A DNA stretch of 64,000 nt, taken from CAWFFV01 sp963814985. Lineage in GTDB: Bacteria; Chloroflexota; Ktedonobacteria; Ktedonobacterales; Ktedonobacteraceae. Each line of letters begins with the position of its first letter. Position 1 is the stretch's first letter. The stretch is from NCBI GenBank assembly GCA_963814985.1, contig CAWFFV010000101.1, positions 124,001 through 188,000 of the forward strand. Reading direction: 5' to 3'. Positions 1-9,223 of this stretch are shown in pieces. Under the pieces are notes generated by a model that was not told the origin of the DNA, ran no database searches, and saw only the letters and a program-made list of their open reading frames with translations. A program made the position numbers and the translations under genes.

Positions 1-1559
1 AATTCATAATCGAGAGGCACCAGACGCGTCACCAGATGTCCGCTCTCATCCATATCTGTGATGATACGCGCCCCCGCACAGTGATCTCCAATATCCGTAT
101 GGATACGATAAGCCATATCCAGAGGCGTTGAGCCACGTGGCAAATCCTTTACCTCACCTTTGGGCGTAAAAACAAAAATCTGCTCCTGGAAAATATCTCC
201 CTTGACAGCTTCGACAAATTCATCGGCACTCTGCGGTAATTCACGTTGCCACTCACGTAACTGTTCAATCCAGGCAACCATCTCACGATATGAGAGTCGC
301 CAACTATTGGGTGGAGCATCATCGTTGCCAACACGCTCCTTTAAGTACCAATAACTGGCAATTCCGTAGTCGGCAGTACGTTGCATGTCATGTGTACGAA
401 TTTGAATTTCTGCCAGCTGGTTATCCAGGCAAAAGACGGTAGTATGCAATGATTGGTACCCGTTTAATTTGGGAGTGGCAATGAAGTCTTTAATACGTCC
501 ATCTTTGGGTCGCCAGAGTGCATGGATATGTCCAAGGGCCAGATAACATTCATAATCGGAGTTCACCAGGATACGGAACGAAACCAGATCGTGTATCTGC
601 GAAATCTCACTAGCATTCTGTTGACGTGGCATCTCTTCTAATTTGCGATTGATGCTTGCCAGATGTTTTTGCCAGGCATGGACCTCAGCATGAATCCCTG
701 CCCGCTCCATCTCCTCTCGCAAGATATGACAGACCTGATTGATATACGGTTGACGTCGCTTTACTTCTTCCTCAACATCATGAGCCAGACATGCATACTT
801 CTCCGGTTCCAGGTAGCTCAGTGCTAAGTCCTCTAACTCTGCCTGTACAATTGCCATACCCAGGCGTCTGGCTAATGGCGCATAAATTTCACTTGTCTCG
901 CGGGCAGTGTTCTGCTGCTGTCTGGATGACATTGCGCTCAATGTTCGCATGTTATGTAAACGATCAGCTAGCTTGAGTACAACAACACGCGGGTCTTCAG
1001 CCATTGCCAGCAGCATCTTACGTACAGTCTCCGTACGCTGACGACGTTTATCAGCAGGCGAGAGAGAAGCAGAGAACGAGGGAGGAGGTTGTTCACCTAC
1101 CAACGAGATTACAGAACGTTCAGCTTCAGCAGATACCGGAGGTTTGCCAGCCAGGGCATCAAATTTTGTGACACCATCTACAATATCGGAGACGGCCTTC
1201 CCGAAGGAGTCACATAAGTCCTCTAAAGAATAGCTTGTATCTTCTACAACATCGTGCAGAAGTGCAGATACAATACCATCAGCATCGATACGCATACCAG
1301 CGAGCAATAAGGCTACTTCTAGCGGGTGCTGAATGTAAGGTTCTCCAGAGCGTCGTATGACACCTTCATGGGCATGGTTAGCAAGATCATAGGCATGCCG
1401 AATCTTCTCCTGGTCCTGCGGAGTCAAATATTGCCCTGTTTCTGTTAACAAATCTTCAAGAGTTAAATGTGAAGGAGTCAAATCCGTCCCCAAAACTGCC
1501 GCTTTCGTAATGCTGGTTGCGCAAGTTTCATCAGCGACATTGTCGAAATCCGTAGCCAT
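1..1559 (-). CDS. rel: RelA/SpoT-type (p)ppGpp synthetase/hydrolase, 3' end outside window
   Basis: This is a bifunctional stringent-response enzyme that makes and degrades (p)ppGpp in the cytoplasm. About 519 codons are visible, starting at the ATG at 1559 and running off the left edge. I translated the strand by hand. An HD hydrolase domain comes first, with HPLEVALLLA, LLHDVVEDT and KLADRLHNMRT. The synthetase domain follows, with FRILVNSDYECYLALGHIH, then a TGS domain containing FVFTPKGEVKDLPRGSTPLD. The C-terminal ACT part would lie outside. No frameshift was seen in the visible part. The order HD, synthetase, TGS is diagnostic of the long Rel family. Whether both activities are intact cannot be judged without the missing end, although the HD motif looks complete. 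Confidence 0.93.
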   Translation of the reverse strand, partial: MATDFDNVADETCATSITKAAVLGTDLTPSHLTLEDLLTETGQYLTPQDQEKIRHAYDLANHAHEGVIRRSGEPYIQHPLEVALLLAGMRIDADGIVSALLHDVVEDTSYSLEDLCDSFGKAVSDIVDGVTKFDALAGKPPVSAEAERSVISLVGEQPPPSFSASLSPADKRRQRTETVRKMLLAMAEDPRVVVLKLADRLHNMRTLSAMSSRQQQNTARETSEIYAPLARRLGMAIVQAELEDLALSYLEPEKYACLAHDVEEEVKRRQPYINQVCHILREEMERAGIHAEVHAWQKHLASINRKLEEMPRQQNASEISQIHDLVSFRILVNSDYECYLALGHIHALWRPKDGRIKDFIATPKLNGYQSLHTTVFCLDNQLAEIQIRTHDMQRTADYGIASYWYLKERVGNDDAPPNSWRLSYREMVAWIEQLREWQRELPQSADEFVEAVKGDIFQEQIFVFTPKGEVKDLPRGSTPLDMAYRIHTDIGDHCAGARIITDMDESGHLVTRLVPLDYE

Positions 1560-1891
1560 CATCTATACCTATCATCGCTTGCAGCCCCATTTGTTCTGCC
1601 TCTAGAACCTGCCATTGCTGATCATTTCTGGTCATCAACAGAATCAGGTAGGATGGATAGTATTAAGTACTCCATTGTATCAGGTTCAGTCCCAATCAGG
1701 AACAATTAAAAAAAAATTCTACATGCCAGACTCCGAGCCGGGTAGGCCACCCATCCATACACAAAACAGATGTTACCTCTCCATTATAAAGTATTATAGG
1801 ACGCAATGTACTACTGTCAAGCAAATACACCAATATTAGACACAATGACAGTTGCATGCGATGAATTCGGGCACTTGCAAAAGGAAAATCT

Positions 1892-2068
1892 GTAACTACT
1901 CAGGTCTCCTTGCCACCTGCGGTGGCTCGCCTTCGTTGTGTGCAGGTTTTGTCACCTGTGGTGGAGGTTGCGGCGCAACCTCCACCACAGGTGACAAAAC
2001 CTGCACACAACAGTCAGCGAAGCGCCTTCGGCGCTGAGGAATCTGGGAAAAGGGACCTGGGCGGTCAG
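1892..2068 (+). repeat. cloverleaf palindromic element, copy A
   Basis: This intergenic element lies between rel and the zinc-ribbon gene. The outer left end GTAACTACTCAGGTCTCC (1892-1909) is followed by a side hairpin GCCACC-TGC-GGTGGC (1912-1926). A long central hairpin follows, with perfect 37-bp arms at 1936-1972 and 1974-2010. A second side hairpin, AGCGCC-TTC-GGCGCT, lies at 2021-2035, and a decayed right outer end near 2051-2068. Several open frames cross it but are by-products of the palindrome. The rest of the 1560-2294 intergenic region shows no gene. Confidence 0.85.
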
Positions 2069-2294
2069 GAAAATCTCACGGTTGCCAATACCATGAGAGT
2101 GGGGAGTATTTCACTGCTGAGGTTTCCTTGTAGTAGAGCATTATACAGCGATCCCCTTGTGAGAGGACTGTAGAAGCTCCTGGCTTTTAGCCATGGGGCG
2201 CTTCACCAGAGAAGAAAAGGGAGCATAGACTTGATGAAGAGTTCCTACAAGCCCCTGCCACAGAGGCATGGGGCTCCTGACTGAGATGCCACGT

Positions 2295-2603
2295 TTAATC
2301 GCGGGTGACACGGACCTTATCATAGCAGGGACTACAATAAACAGGGCGGTCATTCTTCGGCAAAAATGGTACCTGCGTCTCAGTGCCACACTCAGCACAA
2401 ATAACGGTGTGCATCTCTCGTGGCGCACGTTCTGAACGAGACCCAACGCCACTAGAAGCATGACGACGCGCGGAACGGCAAGAAGAGCAGCGACCAGGCT
2501 GATTCATCAAGCCTTTTTGCTGGTAGAACTCTTGTTCACCTGCTGTGAAGACGAAATCATTTCCGCACTCACGGCATTTCAGGGTTATGTCAACGAAACT
2601 CAA
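2295..2603 (-). CDS. double zinc-ribbon protein, CxxC-x17-CxxC type
   Basis: This is a 102-residue soluble protein with two zinc-ribbon units. The first has CREC near residue 10 and CSSC near residue 40. The second has CAEC near residue 70 and CSPC near residue 92, with the spacing and VPF/RPVYC motif of the CxxC-x17-CxxC domain family. That family often follows a probable zinc-ribbon domain (zf-trcl) as here. The start is TTG at 2603, chosen because AAGGAGGT sits seven bases upstream. The function of the family is unknown; nucleic-acid or protein binding is a reasonable guess. The gene stands alone between rel and tgt. Confidence 0.8.
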   Translation of the reverse strand: MSFVDITLKCRECGNDFVFTAGEQEFYQQKGLMNQPGRCSSCRSARRHASSGVGSRSERAPREMHTVICAECGTETQVPFLPKNDRPVYCSPCYDKVRVTRD

Positions 2604-2920
2604 CTGGGGACCTCCTTGTGGTATGTTGGTAGGTCTTCCTGGTCCACAGACTCACAGATGCCACCAGCCACTCTCTTCCCCTACCAGCGTGGGATGGGAT
2701 AGTCTGGACAAGCACTGCATGCAGGACCAAGATTAGAATACCGCATGAAAGCATACACCATATTTTACGTATTTGCAAGGGCTTTTCAGGCAAAAATGAT
2801 GGGTACTTATTGAAAAAGGTCAGGCTTGACGCTCATGAGACAATATGAGCAGGGTTGCCGGGTCTATTGGAGGATTCCTCCCCCGTCCTACCCATTGTCT
2901 GTTGCTAAGTCGAGAAATTC
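2604..2920. other. intergenic region without a recognised gene
   Basis: The space between the divergent zinc-ribbon gene and tgt must hold promoters for both. I see no convincing -35/-10 pair, no preQ1 riboswitch ahead of tgt, and no copy of the repeat families. Confidence 0.5.
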
Positions 2921-4102
2921 ATGCCACCATTTGCCTTTACAATTGATGCTGAATGTCCTGAGACGTGGGCACGTGCAGGCACTATTCAGACGCCTCACGG
3001 AACAATCTTGACACCTATCTTTATGCCTGTGGGTACACAGGCAACTGTTAAAAGTGTCTCGCCTGAAGAACTGCGGACTGCTGGGGCAACAATCATTCTC
3101 GCTAATACATATCACCTGATGCTGCGTCCTGGTTCCCCACTGATTGCTTCCTTTGGAGGTTTACACCCCTTTATGCACTGGGATGGGCCAATCCTGACCG
3201 ATAGTGGAGGCTTCCAGGTTTGGAGTCTGGGTCACCTACGCAAATTGAGTGAAGAAGGTGTTATCTTTAAATCACACCTCGACGGTTCTCAACATATGCT
3301 AACTCCAGAGCGTGTGATGGAGATTGAAGCCGAACTGGGGGCAGATATTATCTTGCCACTCGATATTTGTGCTCCTTATCCCTGTTCGCTCATTGAAGCA
3401 CATAAGGCCATGGAGAGTACTCACCGTTGGCAGGAGCGTGCTCTACTTGCGAAGGAGCACTATCGTCCAGAACAGACTCTGTTTGGCATCATACAAGGAG
3501 CTTTCGAGCCGGAACTACGTCAGCAGAGCGCGCACATCATTGCAAGTATGCCCTTCCCTGGGTTCTCCATCGGTGGACTTTCGGTTGGTGAACCCAAAGC
3601 CAAAATGTGGGAGATGTTACGCTCTGTCACTCCCGAGTTACCTCGGGAAAAACCGCGTCACCTCCTGGGGGTTGGCTCGCCTGAAGACTTAGTCATCGGC
3701 GTTGGATTGGGAATGGATATGTTTGACTGCGTCTTGCCAACACGTGTTGCTCGCCATGGTGGGCTTTTCACTCAGTATGGACGCATCAATATCAAATCTG
3801 CGCGTTTCCGCAGCGAACGTGGACCTATCGAAGAAGGGTGTGATTGCTATACCTGCCAGAACTATAGTGCGGCCTATGTCCACCATCTTGTGCGAACTGG
3901 AGAACAACTCTACTCCCGTCTTGGTAGCATTCATAACATACGCTTTATGTTGCGCCTCGCCAGTCAACTACGAGCAGCGATCAGTACAGGAACCTATGTT
4001 ATCTTTCGAGACAAGTTCCTGGCACATTATATTCCTGCTTCGGAACAGGTGCGCGAGGATCAGCGTGAGAAATGGAAAGCTGCCAAAATACGACAGACGT
4101 AG
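2921..4102 (+). CDS. tgt: tRNA-guanine transglycosylase (queuosine biosynthesis)
   Basis: This enzyme exchanges guanine-34 of Asp, Asn, His and Tyr tRNAs for preQ1 on the way to queuosine. The product has 393 residues, the usual length for bacterial TGT. The DSGGFQ motif carries the first catalytic Asp at residue 94. MDMFDCVLPTR near residue 270 carries the nucleophile Asp and the RNA-contacting Arg. The C-terminal zinc site is visible as CDCYTC followed by a His about 20 residues later. GLSVGEP is also conserved. The substrate loop reads LDICAPYP where LDECTPYP is more common, a mild variation. The octanoyltransferase gene follows after about 30 bp, so the two are probably co-transcribed. 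Confidence 0.95.
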   Translation: MPPFAFTIDAECPETWARAGTIQTPHGTILTPIFMPVGTQATVKSVSPEELRTAGATIILANTYHLMLRPGSPLIASFGGLHPFMHWDGPILTDSGGFQVWSLGHLRKLSEEGVIFKSHLDGSQHMLTPERVMEIEAELGADIILPLDICAPYPCSLIEAHKAMESTHRWQERALLAKEHYRPEQTLFGIIQGAFEPELRQQSAHIIASMPFPGFSIGGLSVGEPKAKMWEMLRSVTPELPREKPRHLLGVGSPEDLVIGVGLGMDMFDCVLPTRVARHGGLFTQYGRINIKSARFRSERGPIEEGCDCYTCQNYSAAYVHHLVRTGEQLYSRLGSIHNIRFMLRLASQLRAAISTGTYVIFRDKFLAHYIPASEQVREDQREKWKAAKIRQT

Positions 4103-4131
4103 CCTCTCTCCGAAGGTATAAGGAACACTGT

Positions 4132-4953
4132 ATGCAGATAGCACCATATCGTTTTCTCAATACTGGCAGTCAGGATGCCGCTCTCAATATGGCAATTGAT
4201 GAGTCAATTCTCATCCATCATCTGAAGCACGAGGCTCCACCAACATTGCGGGTCTTTCGTTGGTCGCAACCTTCGATCACACTGGGACGTTTTCAAAATG
4301 TTGAGCGTGAGATAGTGCTTGAAGCCTGTCAACAACAGGGCATCGCTCTGGTTCGTCGTCCCACTGGCGGACGAGCCGTCTATCACCGCGATGAATTCAC
4401 CTACAGCATCGTCATTGGAAAGCACAATGGTGTTCCGACAGGGATTGTCGCCGCGTATGCCTACCTGGCACAAGGATTGCTCGCTGCGTTGCACACGTTA
4501 GGTATACAGGCCGAACTCAGTGACGAGCGAGTCAACAAACATCCCTCTGCCGCTTGCTTCGCCTCTTCGACTCAGGCTGACTTGACCAGTGAAGGCTTCA
4601 AACTGGTAGGGAGTGCCCAGGTTTGGAAGGATGATACGCTACTGCAACAGGGGTCATTGCCGCTCGACGATCGGGCCACTGAGTTCTTCAACTTGCTACA
4701 ATACCCAACAGAGACTGCACGTGCACAGGCATTGGCCTCCTATTGCGAGAAAACTACACCTTTGCATACTTTTGTTCCTAAAGCAACCTGGGACGATGTA
4801 GCACAGGCATTCTCTCAAGGCTTCAGTGCTGCTCTGCATACCCGGTTCGTATCTGGTGAGCTAAGTGCATCCGAGTGGGAAATGGCCTACCAGCTGGTAG
4901 AGGAGAAATATAGTAAGTTGACATGGCGCAAAGAGCCGATAACCCTGGTCTAG
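4132..4953 (+). CDS. LipM-like octanoyltransferase / lipoate-protein ligase A family
   Basis: This protein of the biotin/lipoate protein ligase fold transfers octanoyl or lipoyl groups to carrier-protein lysines. It has 273 residues from the ATG at 4132, preferred over an upstream ATG because AAGGA lies seven bases before it. RRPTGGRAVYH at residues 75-85 is the nucleotide/acyl-binding loop. FKLVGSAQ supplies the conserved Lys157. Cys142 in ACFAS sits where LipM-type octanoyltransferases have their acyl-carrying cysteine, which argues for LipM rather than an ATP-using LplA. It probably shares an operon with tgt. No LipA gene is in the window. Confidence 0.82.
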   Translation: MQIAPYRFLNTGSQDAALNMAIDESILIHHLKHEAPPTLRVFRWSQPSITLGRFQNVEREIVLEACQQQGIALVRRPTGGRAVYHRDEFTYSIVIGKHNGVPTGIVAAYAYLAQGLLAALHTLGIQAELSDERVNKHPSAACFASSTQADLTSEGFKLVGSAQVWKDDTLLQQGSLPLDDRATEFFNLLQYPTETARAQALASYCEKTTPLHTFVPKATWDDVAQAFSQGFSAALHTRFVSGELSASEWEMAYQLVEEKYSKLTWRKEPITLV

Positions 4954-5194
4954 TTGCTCCATTACTATTAACCAGGATTTATTGAATGCATTGCGTGTAT
5001 GCAACGGGTGCGGTACAATGGGCACAATATATCGAGCTTGCGCTATATTCGCACTATAGACTGACAAATCAAAGGAGAGCAAGCACAGATTTATGGTCAG
5101 TTGAGTTATAAAATACTACAAGAGTAAGGGGAGCATTACCTCAATCCCTGTAGAACCATGTACGAGAGAATTGAGCCAGAAGGAGTTTCTGAGT

Positions 5195-5854
5195 GTGAGC
5201 ATATCGATAGATATCGCGCGTAGGATTTTAGAAGCAAGTAAACAACGCGCCAAAGAGTTACGAAGTCCTGTGAGCATTGCCATTGTTGATGCAGGAGGGC
5301 ATCTGGTCCTCTTTGAACGGATGATGTCCCCCTATGGATGGGCAACGGGCAACATCAGTATTGCAAAGGCAAACACTGCCATCATGTTTAATCAATCGAC
5401 GGATGCTGTAGCACAATGGGGAGCAGGTATTCCCGGCTTTGCCTCAAGTATGGCAACCATGACTGAGGGTAAGTTTATTATGGCCGCAGGTGGTTGGCCG
5501 ATACGCATCAATGGTGCCACGGTTGGTGGTATCGGTGTGAGCGGTGGAAATGCTCCGGGACGTGACGATGAAATCGCCCGTGCGGGTCTCACAATAGCAA
5601 ACGCGATAGCCGAGGCAATGGCACCACCCATTCCGGCACAACCATCCATCCCTGTCCCCTCTGTACAGAGGCCAGTCATGCCAGTACCATCCAATGCAAA
5701 TCCCGCAGTATCACCTGTTCCACAACCAGCTAATCTAACAACACCACTAAATGAAGCACTCAGTACACACTATCTTCCGCTTGACTCGGAGAATTCGTAT
5801 CAGGAGGACTCTCCCAGCCAGTCCAACGCAGACTATTCAGGAGGCCAACCATGA
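5195..5854 (+). CDS. GlcG/HbpS (DUF336) family protein with proline-rich tail
   Basis: Residues 1 to about 140 match the GlcG/HbpS/DUF336 fold: IAIVDAGGHLVLFERM, a GNISIAKANTA helix, GGWPIRINGATVGGIGVSGG and a terminal long helix. Some family members bind haem or cobalamin; for most the ligand is unknown. About 80 residues rich in Pro, Ser and Ala follow, which is unusual for this small domain and may be a flexible linker. I chose the GTG at 5195 because AAGGAG at 5180-5185 stands nine bases upstream. A TTG at 5171 is the alternative. The stop overlaps the start of the next gene by four bases, indicating translational coupling. Confidence 0.75.
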   Translation: MSISIDIARRILEASKQRAKELRSPVSIAIVDAGGHLVLFERMMSPYGWATGNISIAKANTAIMFNQSTDAVAQWGAGIPGFASSMATMTEGKFIMAAGGWPIRINGATVGGIGVSGGNAPGRDDEIARAGLTIANAIAEAMAPPIPAQPSIPVPSVQRPVMPVPSNANPAVSPVPQPANLTTPLNEALSTHYLPLDSENSYQEDSPSQSNADYSGGQP

Positions 5855-6657
5855 GCCAGGAGTACAACGGCAGTAGCAGAAAATCCAGACGGACAGGGCG
5901 CTCCGCACGTAATCACCCCGTCCTGGTCACTGCAACTGTCAATGAGCAGAGTGAACAATCTGTTCAAGACAGCCGGGGAGAAGTTGCCACGCAGACGATC
6001 GAGCCAATACAGATAACGTCTACTCCTAAAGAGACACGTACACGTCGGTTTCCCAGTTTCTTTTCTACCGTGGGTAAAAGCGAACAGGATAACGAATCGA
6101 AAGACGCTGATGTAGCACAGGCTCGTCTTACTCGTGCTATACATGGCAAGGCAACAATCCCAACCAGGAAAACAGTTGCCAAAGAGACACCAAAGGCTGA
6201 GACAAAGACTGAGCGAACTACTACCACACCTGCGCGCCCCCCCAGCGCATTTAAGACGCGCTACATCATTGGTATGGCCCTCTACCTCTTGACTGCACAA
6301 TTCATTGGTGGCTTTGAGAAACAATTTATCGTCAGCATAGGCGCAGAGCGTACACTTACCCCCCCGTTCAACATCTTTGGGGCATCAATCGTTATTCAAA
6401 CATCAACCCTGGTCTTCCTGGCAACGCTTGTTATTATCCTGGTCCTCCTGGCGCGCCTTGATCTTATTCCACGTAGTTTGGGCGCAATGTCAGGAGCACC
6501 AGCACGTGGATCAGGGCAAACACAAGCTAGAACCAGCCAGGATACATTGGAGGGAAGCAGACAGATACCACTTCCTATGAAACAAGGTGTGAAGGGCGCT
6601 GATGACAAACTCTACCAGGAGTATCGTACAAACCAGCGCAGAGAGAAGAAGCGTTAG
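5851..6657 (+). CDS. hypothetical protein, long basic/disordered N-terminus and two membrane helices
   Basis: I do not recognise this 268-residue protein. The first 130 residues are polar, low-complexity and rich in Arg, Thr and Lys. Two hydrophobic segments follow, near residues 137-155 (YIIGMALYLLTAQFIGGF) and 176-202. The C-terminus is polar and highly basic. The start ATG overlaps the stop of the DUF336 gene and has AGGAGG upstream. The likely topology is a long cytoplasmic tail tethered by a helical hairpin. Co-translation with the DUF336 protein suggests that the two work together at the membrane. Confidence 0.7.
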   Translation: MSQEYNGSSRKSRRTGRSARNHPVLVTATVNEQSEQSVQDSRGEVATQTIEPIQITSTPKETRTRRFPSFFSTVGKSEQDNESKDADVAQARLTRAIHGKATIPTRKTVAKETPKAETKTERTTTTPARPPSAFKTRYIIGMALYLLTAQFIGGFEKQFIVSIGAERTLTPPFNIFGASIVIQTSTLVFLATLVIILVLLARLDLIPRSLGAMSGAPARGSGQTQARTSQDTLEGSRQIPLPMKQGVKGADDKLYQEYRTNQRREKKR

Positions 6658-6684
6658 ATTTATACTATTGCCCTTCTCGATTTC

Positions 6685-6803
6685 TCAGCGCCGATGGCGC
6701 TTCGCAAGCGGTTGAGTGTGAGTGGCAGGGTTTGCGGTCCCGGACCGCAAACCCTGCCACTCACACTCAACCGGAGCGAGCCACAGCAGGTGGTGAGGGG
6801 ATC
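6685..6803 (-). repeat. cloverleaf palindromic element, copy B (reverse orientation)
   Basis: Side hairpin AGCGCC-GAT-GGCGCT comes first at 6687-6701. The central hairpin has perfect 31-bp arms at 6710-6740 and 6742-6772. The GCCAC...GGTGG side hairpin follows near 6780-6794. The outer repeat is weak: ATCTAAAGAGTTAT on the right only. The central arm sequence differs from that of copy A, but the tip (GTTTGCGG) is shared with copy F. Confidence 0.8.
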
Positions 6804-6832
6804 TAAAGAGTTATGATGTCAGGAGGAAAATT

Positions 6833-7491
6833 ATGTGTGGCCGTTTTACTCTGATATCCGACGTTAACACAATTGCCAGGGTATTTCATGTGGCACCAAC
6901 TCTTCAAGCAGTGCCACGCTACAACATTGCGCCAACGCAAGAGGTGATGACCATTATGCATAATGGCACTCCACATCTTGCGATGCTTCGCTGGGGTTTG
7001 ATTCCCCCTGGGCAAAGGAAGCAAGCATCGGGTCAAAATTGATCAATGCAAGAGCAGAGACACTGGCAGAGAAACCGAGCTTTAAGCGACTCCTGCCTGA
7101 GAAACGTTGCCTGGTAGTTGCAAACGGTTTCTACGAGTGGAAGCAGGAACACGGCACAAAGACACCGATGTATATTACGATGAAAAGCAAAGAACCGTTT
7201 GCTTTTGCAGGCTTGTGGGATATGTGGAAAAGCCCTGACAGTCAGCAGATACGTACCTGCACAATTATCACGACGGAGCCAAACGAACTTGTCCAATCCA
7301 TACATAACCGTATGCCTGCTATTCTCTCACCAGAAGCCTGTGAAAAATGGCTTGATCCGGCATTGCGTGATGAGCATGTACTATTATCCTTGCTGACATC
7401 CCACCCGGCAAATCACATGACAGCCTATCCCGTGTCTCGACAGGTAAACAATCCCAGCTACGACAACGCCGAGTTGATCGCAGCACAATAA
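6833..7491 (+). CDS. SRAP/HMCES family abasic-site protein (YedK-like), frameshifted at 7004-7008
   Basis: This protein family crosslinks to abasic sites in single-stranded DNA and shields them from error-prone repair. MCGRF at the start gives the catalytic Cys2. PRYNIAPTQ, WGLIPP, NARAET (active-site Glu) and HNRMPAIL (active-site His) follow in the normal order. The reading frame breaks in the run of five C at 7004-7008. Adding one C restores IPPWAKEASIGSKLINARAE, the family consensus. The gene length (659 nt) is one base short of a multiple of three, as expected for a single deletion. The ATG at 6833 has AGGAGG upstream. With the missing base, the protein would be about 219 residues, normal for the family. 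Confidence 0.9.
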
Positions 7492-7507
7492 AGCCTGTCG
7501 CTTGAGT

Positions 7508-7576
7508 AAATTTGGTAACTAGTCAGGCCTCTTCGCCACCTGCGGGGGCGAGGAGGCCTGACTAGTTACCAAATTT
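7508..7576. terminator. simple inverted repeat between convergent genes (element copy C, minimal form)
   Basis: Perfect 24-bp arms at 7508-7531 and 7553-7576 flank a loop containing GCCACCTGCGGGGGC. The arms contain GTAACTAGTCAGG, a variant of the outer end of the cloverleaf element; the central and second side hairpins are missing. A T-rich end on both strands and its position between two convergent stops suggest use as a bidirectional terminator. Confidence 0.75.
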
Positions 7577-7586
7577 TTATCAATTC

Positions 7587-9005
7587 TTACAAGCGGGATT
7601 GTAAGCGTACCAATTTCTGCTCTCTGCTGGCCTCAGCCGGCCCCGCAAGGGAGCGGAGAGCATCTATCGTCTCCTGAGCATTGCGCACAAACTCTATACG
7701 CACTGACAAGCGATCTTTAAACTCATCAACAGTCATATCATCCAGGAAGCGAACACCGTCGTTATCCAACATCACACGTGGGAGCAGCACCAGATCACCA
7801 GGATTGCCATGCTCTTCCAGAGCCGCCAGTACATCCTGACCACACAAAAGACCAGCGACAGTAACTTCCGCTCCAAAAAACTGGTTGACAACCGGTAGAA
7901 CCTGGACATCTAGATGCTTGACCTGACGAATATCTTCTGCCAGTTTTTCGATGACAGGTTGCGCCATTACGCTGGTCACGAGTGTCACACGGCACGGTCG
8001 TGGTAGAGTCGGGGGAAGGTTACGCTTTGTTCGCGCCCACTGATCAATCAAATAGCGGGTCATACCCACACCATTTTCGACCTGCGCATAGGACCCATAG
8101 TGGCTAGCAGGGGGAAACTCGCGCTGAGTAATATAGTACCATTCATCTGAAAGATAGACGAAGGGATCGCCATGAGGATCACTGGATGCAAATTGACGTT
8201 GATATATCTCAACTTGCTCAACGATCACCTCAGCTTCTGCACAGGTATAGTGGCGTAAAGGAGGTAGCTCACCTGTCTTTATCATATTATTATATTTTGT
8301 TAGACCAACCGGCACAACCGAAATTGATTCAACAATTGGGCGCAATTCACTTAAATCGTGAATGCTGCGGGTCAAGTGGTCTCCATCATTGGCCTCTGGG
8401 CAAAGCACAAGCTGGGTATGGCAGGTAATATGCATCTTACCAAGGCGCTCAATATGGTCAATGATGTCACCTGCTCTAGGACCATCCACCATCTTACGAC
8501 GCAAATCGGGATCAGTGGTATGTACGGAGACATAGAGTGGGGTCAATTTCTGCTCATCGAGGCGTTGCCAGTCAGCCTCTTTCAAATTAGTCAACGTAAT
8601 AAAGTTTCCAAAGAGGAATGAGTAGCGATAATCATCATCTTTGATATAGAGTGAGGCTCGCATACCATGCGCCAGCCCTGGCTGTGGTGCAAAACGTTCT
8701 GGCAATCCTTTGATAAAACAGAAGACACATTTATTAGCGCATTGACGAATAAAAGGGGCAGGTTCTTCACCAAACAACACACCCAGGTTCTCATCAATCG
8801 TTTTAGTAACATGCGCTTCCCGCTGATCCTGTTGCCGATCAAAACCAATTACAAGTTCCTCATCGGCGACATAAAATCGATAATCTACCAGGTCGCGGAT
8901 CAGATGACCATTAATTGTGCGAATAAGATCACCAGGTTGGAGTCCTGCGCGGTCCGCCGGGCTATCGGGCACTACCTCACGCACCCATCCATACATTTTT
9001 GGCAT
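7587..9005 (-). CDS. DUF512 protein: PDZ domain plus radical SAM domain
   Basis: The N-terminal 45 residues form a PDZ-like module (VVPDSPADRAGLQPGDLIRTING). A radical SAM core follows with CANKCVFCFIKG, giving the CxxxCxxC cluster ligands Cys89, Cys93 and Cys96. The C-terminal part with VTGLLCGQDV-like and LPRVMLDNDG motifs is the DUF512 domain. The PDZ-rSAM-DUF512 order is found in cyanobacteria, clostridia and Chloroflexi, and no reaction has been assigned that I know of. I start at the ATG at 9005, which has GAGG nine bases upstream; a TTG five codons earlier is less likely. It is divergent from the ABC exporter genes. Confidence 0.85.
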   Translation of the reverse strand: MPKMYGWVREVVPDSPADRAGLQPGDLIRTINGHLIRDLVDYRFYVADEELVIGFDRQQDQREAHVTKTIDENLGVLFGEEPAPFIRQCANKCVFCFIKGLPERFAPQPGLAHGMRASLYIKDDDYRYSFLFGNFITLTNLKEADWQRLDEQKLTPLYVSVHTTDPDLRRKMVDGPRAGDIIDHIERLGKMHITCHTQLVLCPEANDGDHLTRSIHDLSELRPIVESISVVPVGLTKYNNMIKTGELPPLRHYTCAEAEVIVEQVEIYQRQFASSDPHGDPFVYLSDEWYYITQREFPPASHYGSYAQVENGVGMTRYLIDQWARTKRNLPPTLPRPCRVTLVTSVMAQPVIEKLAEDIRQVKHLDVQVLPVVNQFFGAEVTVAGLLCGQDVLAALEEHGNPGDLVLLPRVMLDNDGVRFLDDMTVDEFKDRLSVRIEFVRNAQETIDALRSLAGPAEASREQKLVRLQSRL

Positions 9006-9104
9006 TGTTTTTTTCCTCAAGATACAGCGAAGGGACAGGAATAGCCCTGTGATCTCCCTGATTGCAGATACATATCTGGAAGATTATAACTGCTCCAGGC
9101 ACGC

Positions 9105-9132
9105 ACGTCAAATATCATAAAATATTGACGTT
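9105..9132. promoter_or_regulatory. operator-like dyad over the exporter -35 box
   Basis: An imperfect palindrome has left arm ACGTCAAATAT and right arm ATATTGACGT. The right arm includes the -35 hexamer of the promoter at 9126-9154, so a bound repressor would block RNA polymerase. MarR- or TetR-like regulators often act this way on exporter operons, but no regulator gene is adjacent. Confidence 0.45.
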
Positions 9133-9154
9133 AGAGAACATTTGTGCTATTCTG
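9126..9154 (+). promoter_or_regulatory. sigma-70-type promoter for the ABC exporter operon
   Basis: TTGACG (9126-9131) and TATTCT (9149-9154) are separated by 17 bp, about 70 bp before the TTG start at 9224. Both boxes match the consensus in at least four of six positions and the spacing is ideal. Confidence 0.55.
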
Positions 9155-9223
9155 TCTGCATGATATGCAGCCACTTTGCCCAAAAAATGGATTTGTTTCC
9201 TGATACCTATTGGAGGTATACAT

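Noticed and set aside
1910..2173. Reading frames across cloverleaf copies A and H (for example 1910-2173 and 43872-44075)
   Set aside because: They are produced by the palindromes themselves, have no ribosome site, and the predicted peptides resemble each other only because the repeats do.
2604..2920. preQ1 riboswitch ahead of tgt
   Set aside because: No compact pseudoknot motif with the conserved A-rich tail could be found next to the ribosome site.
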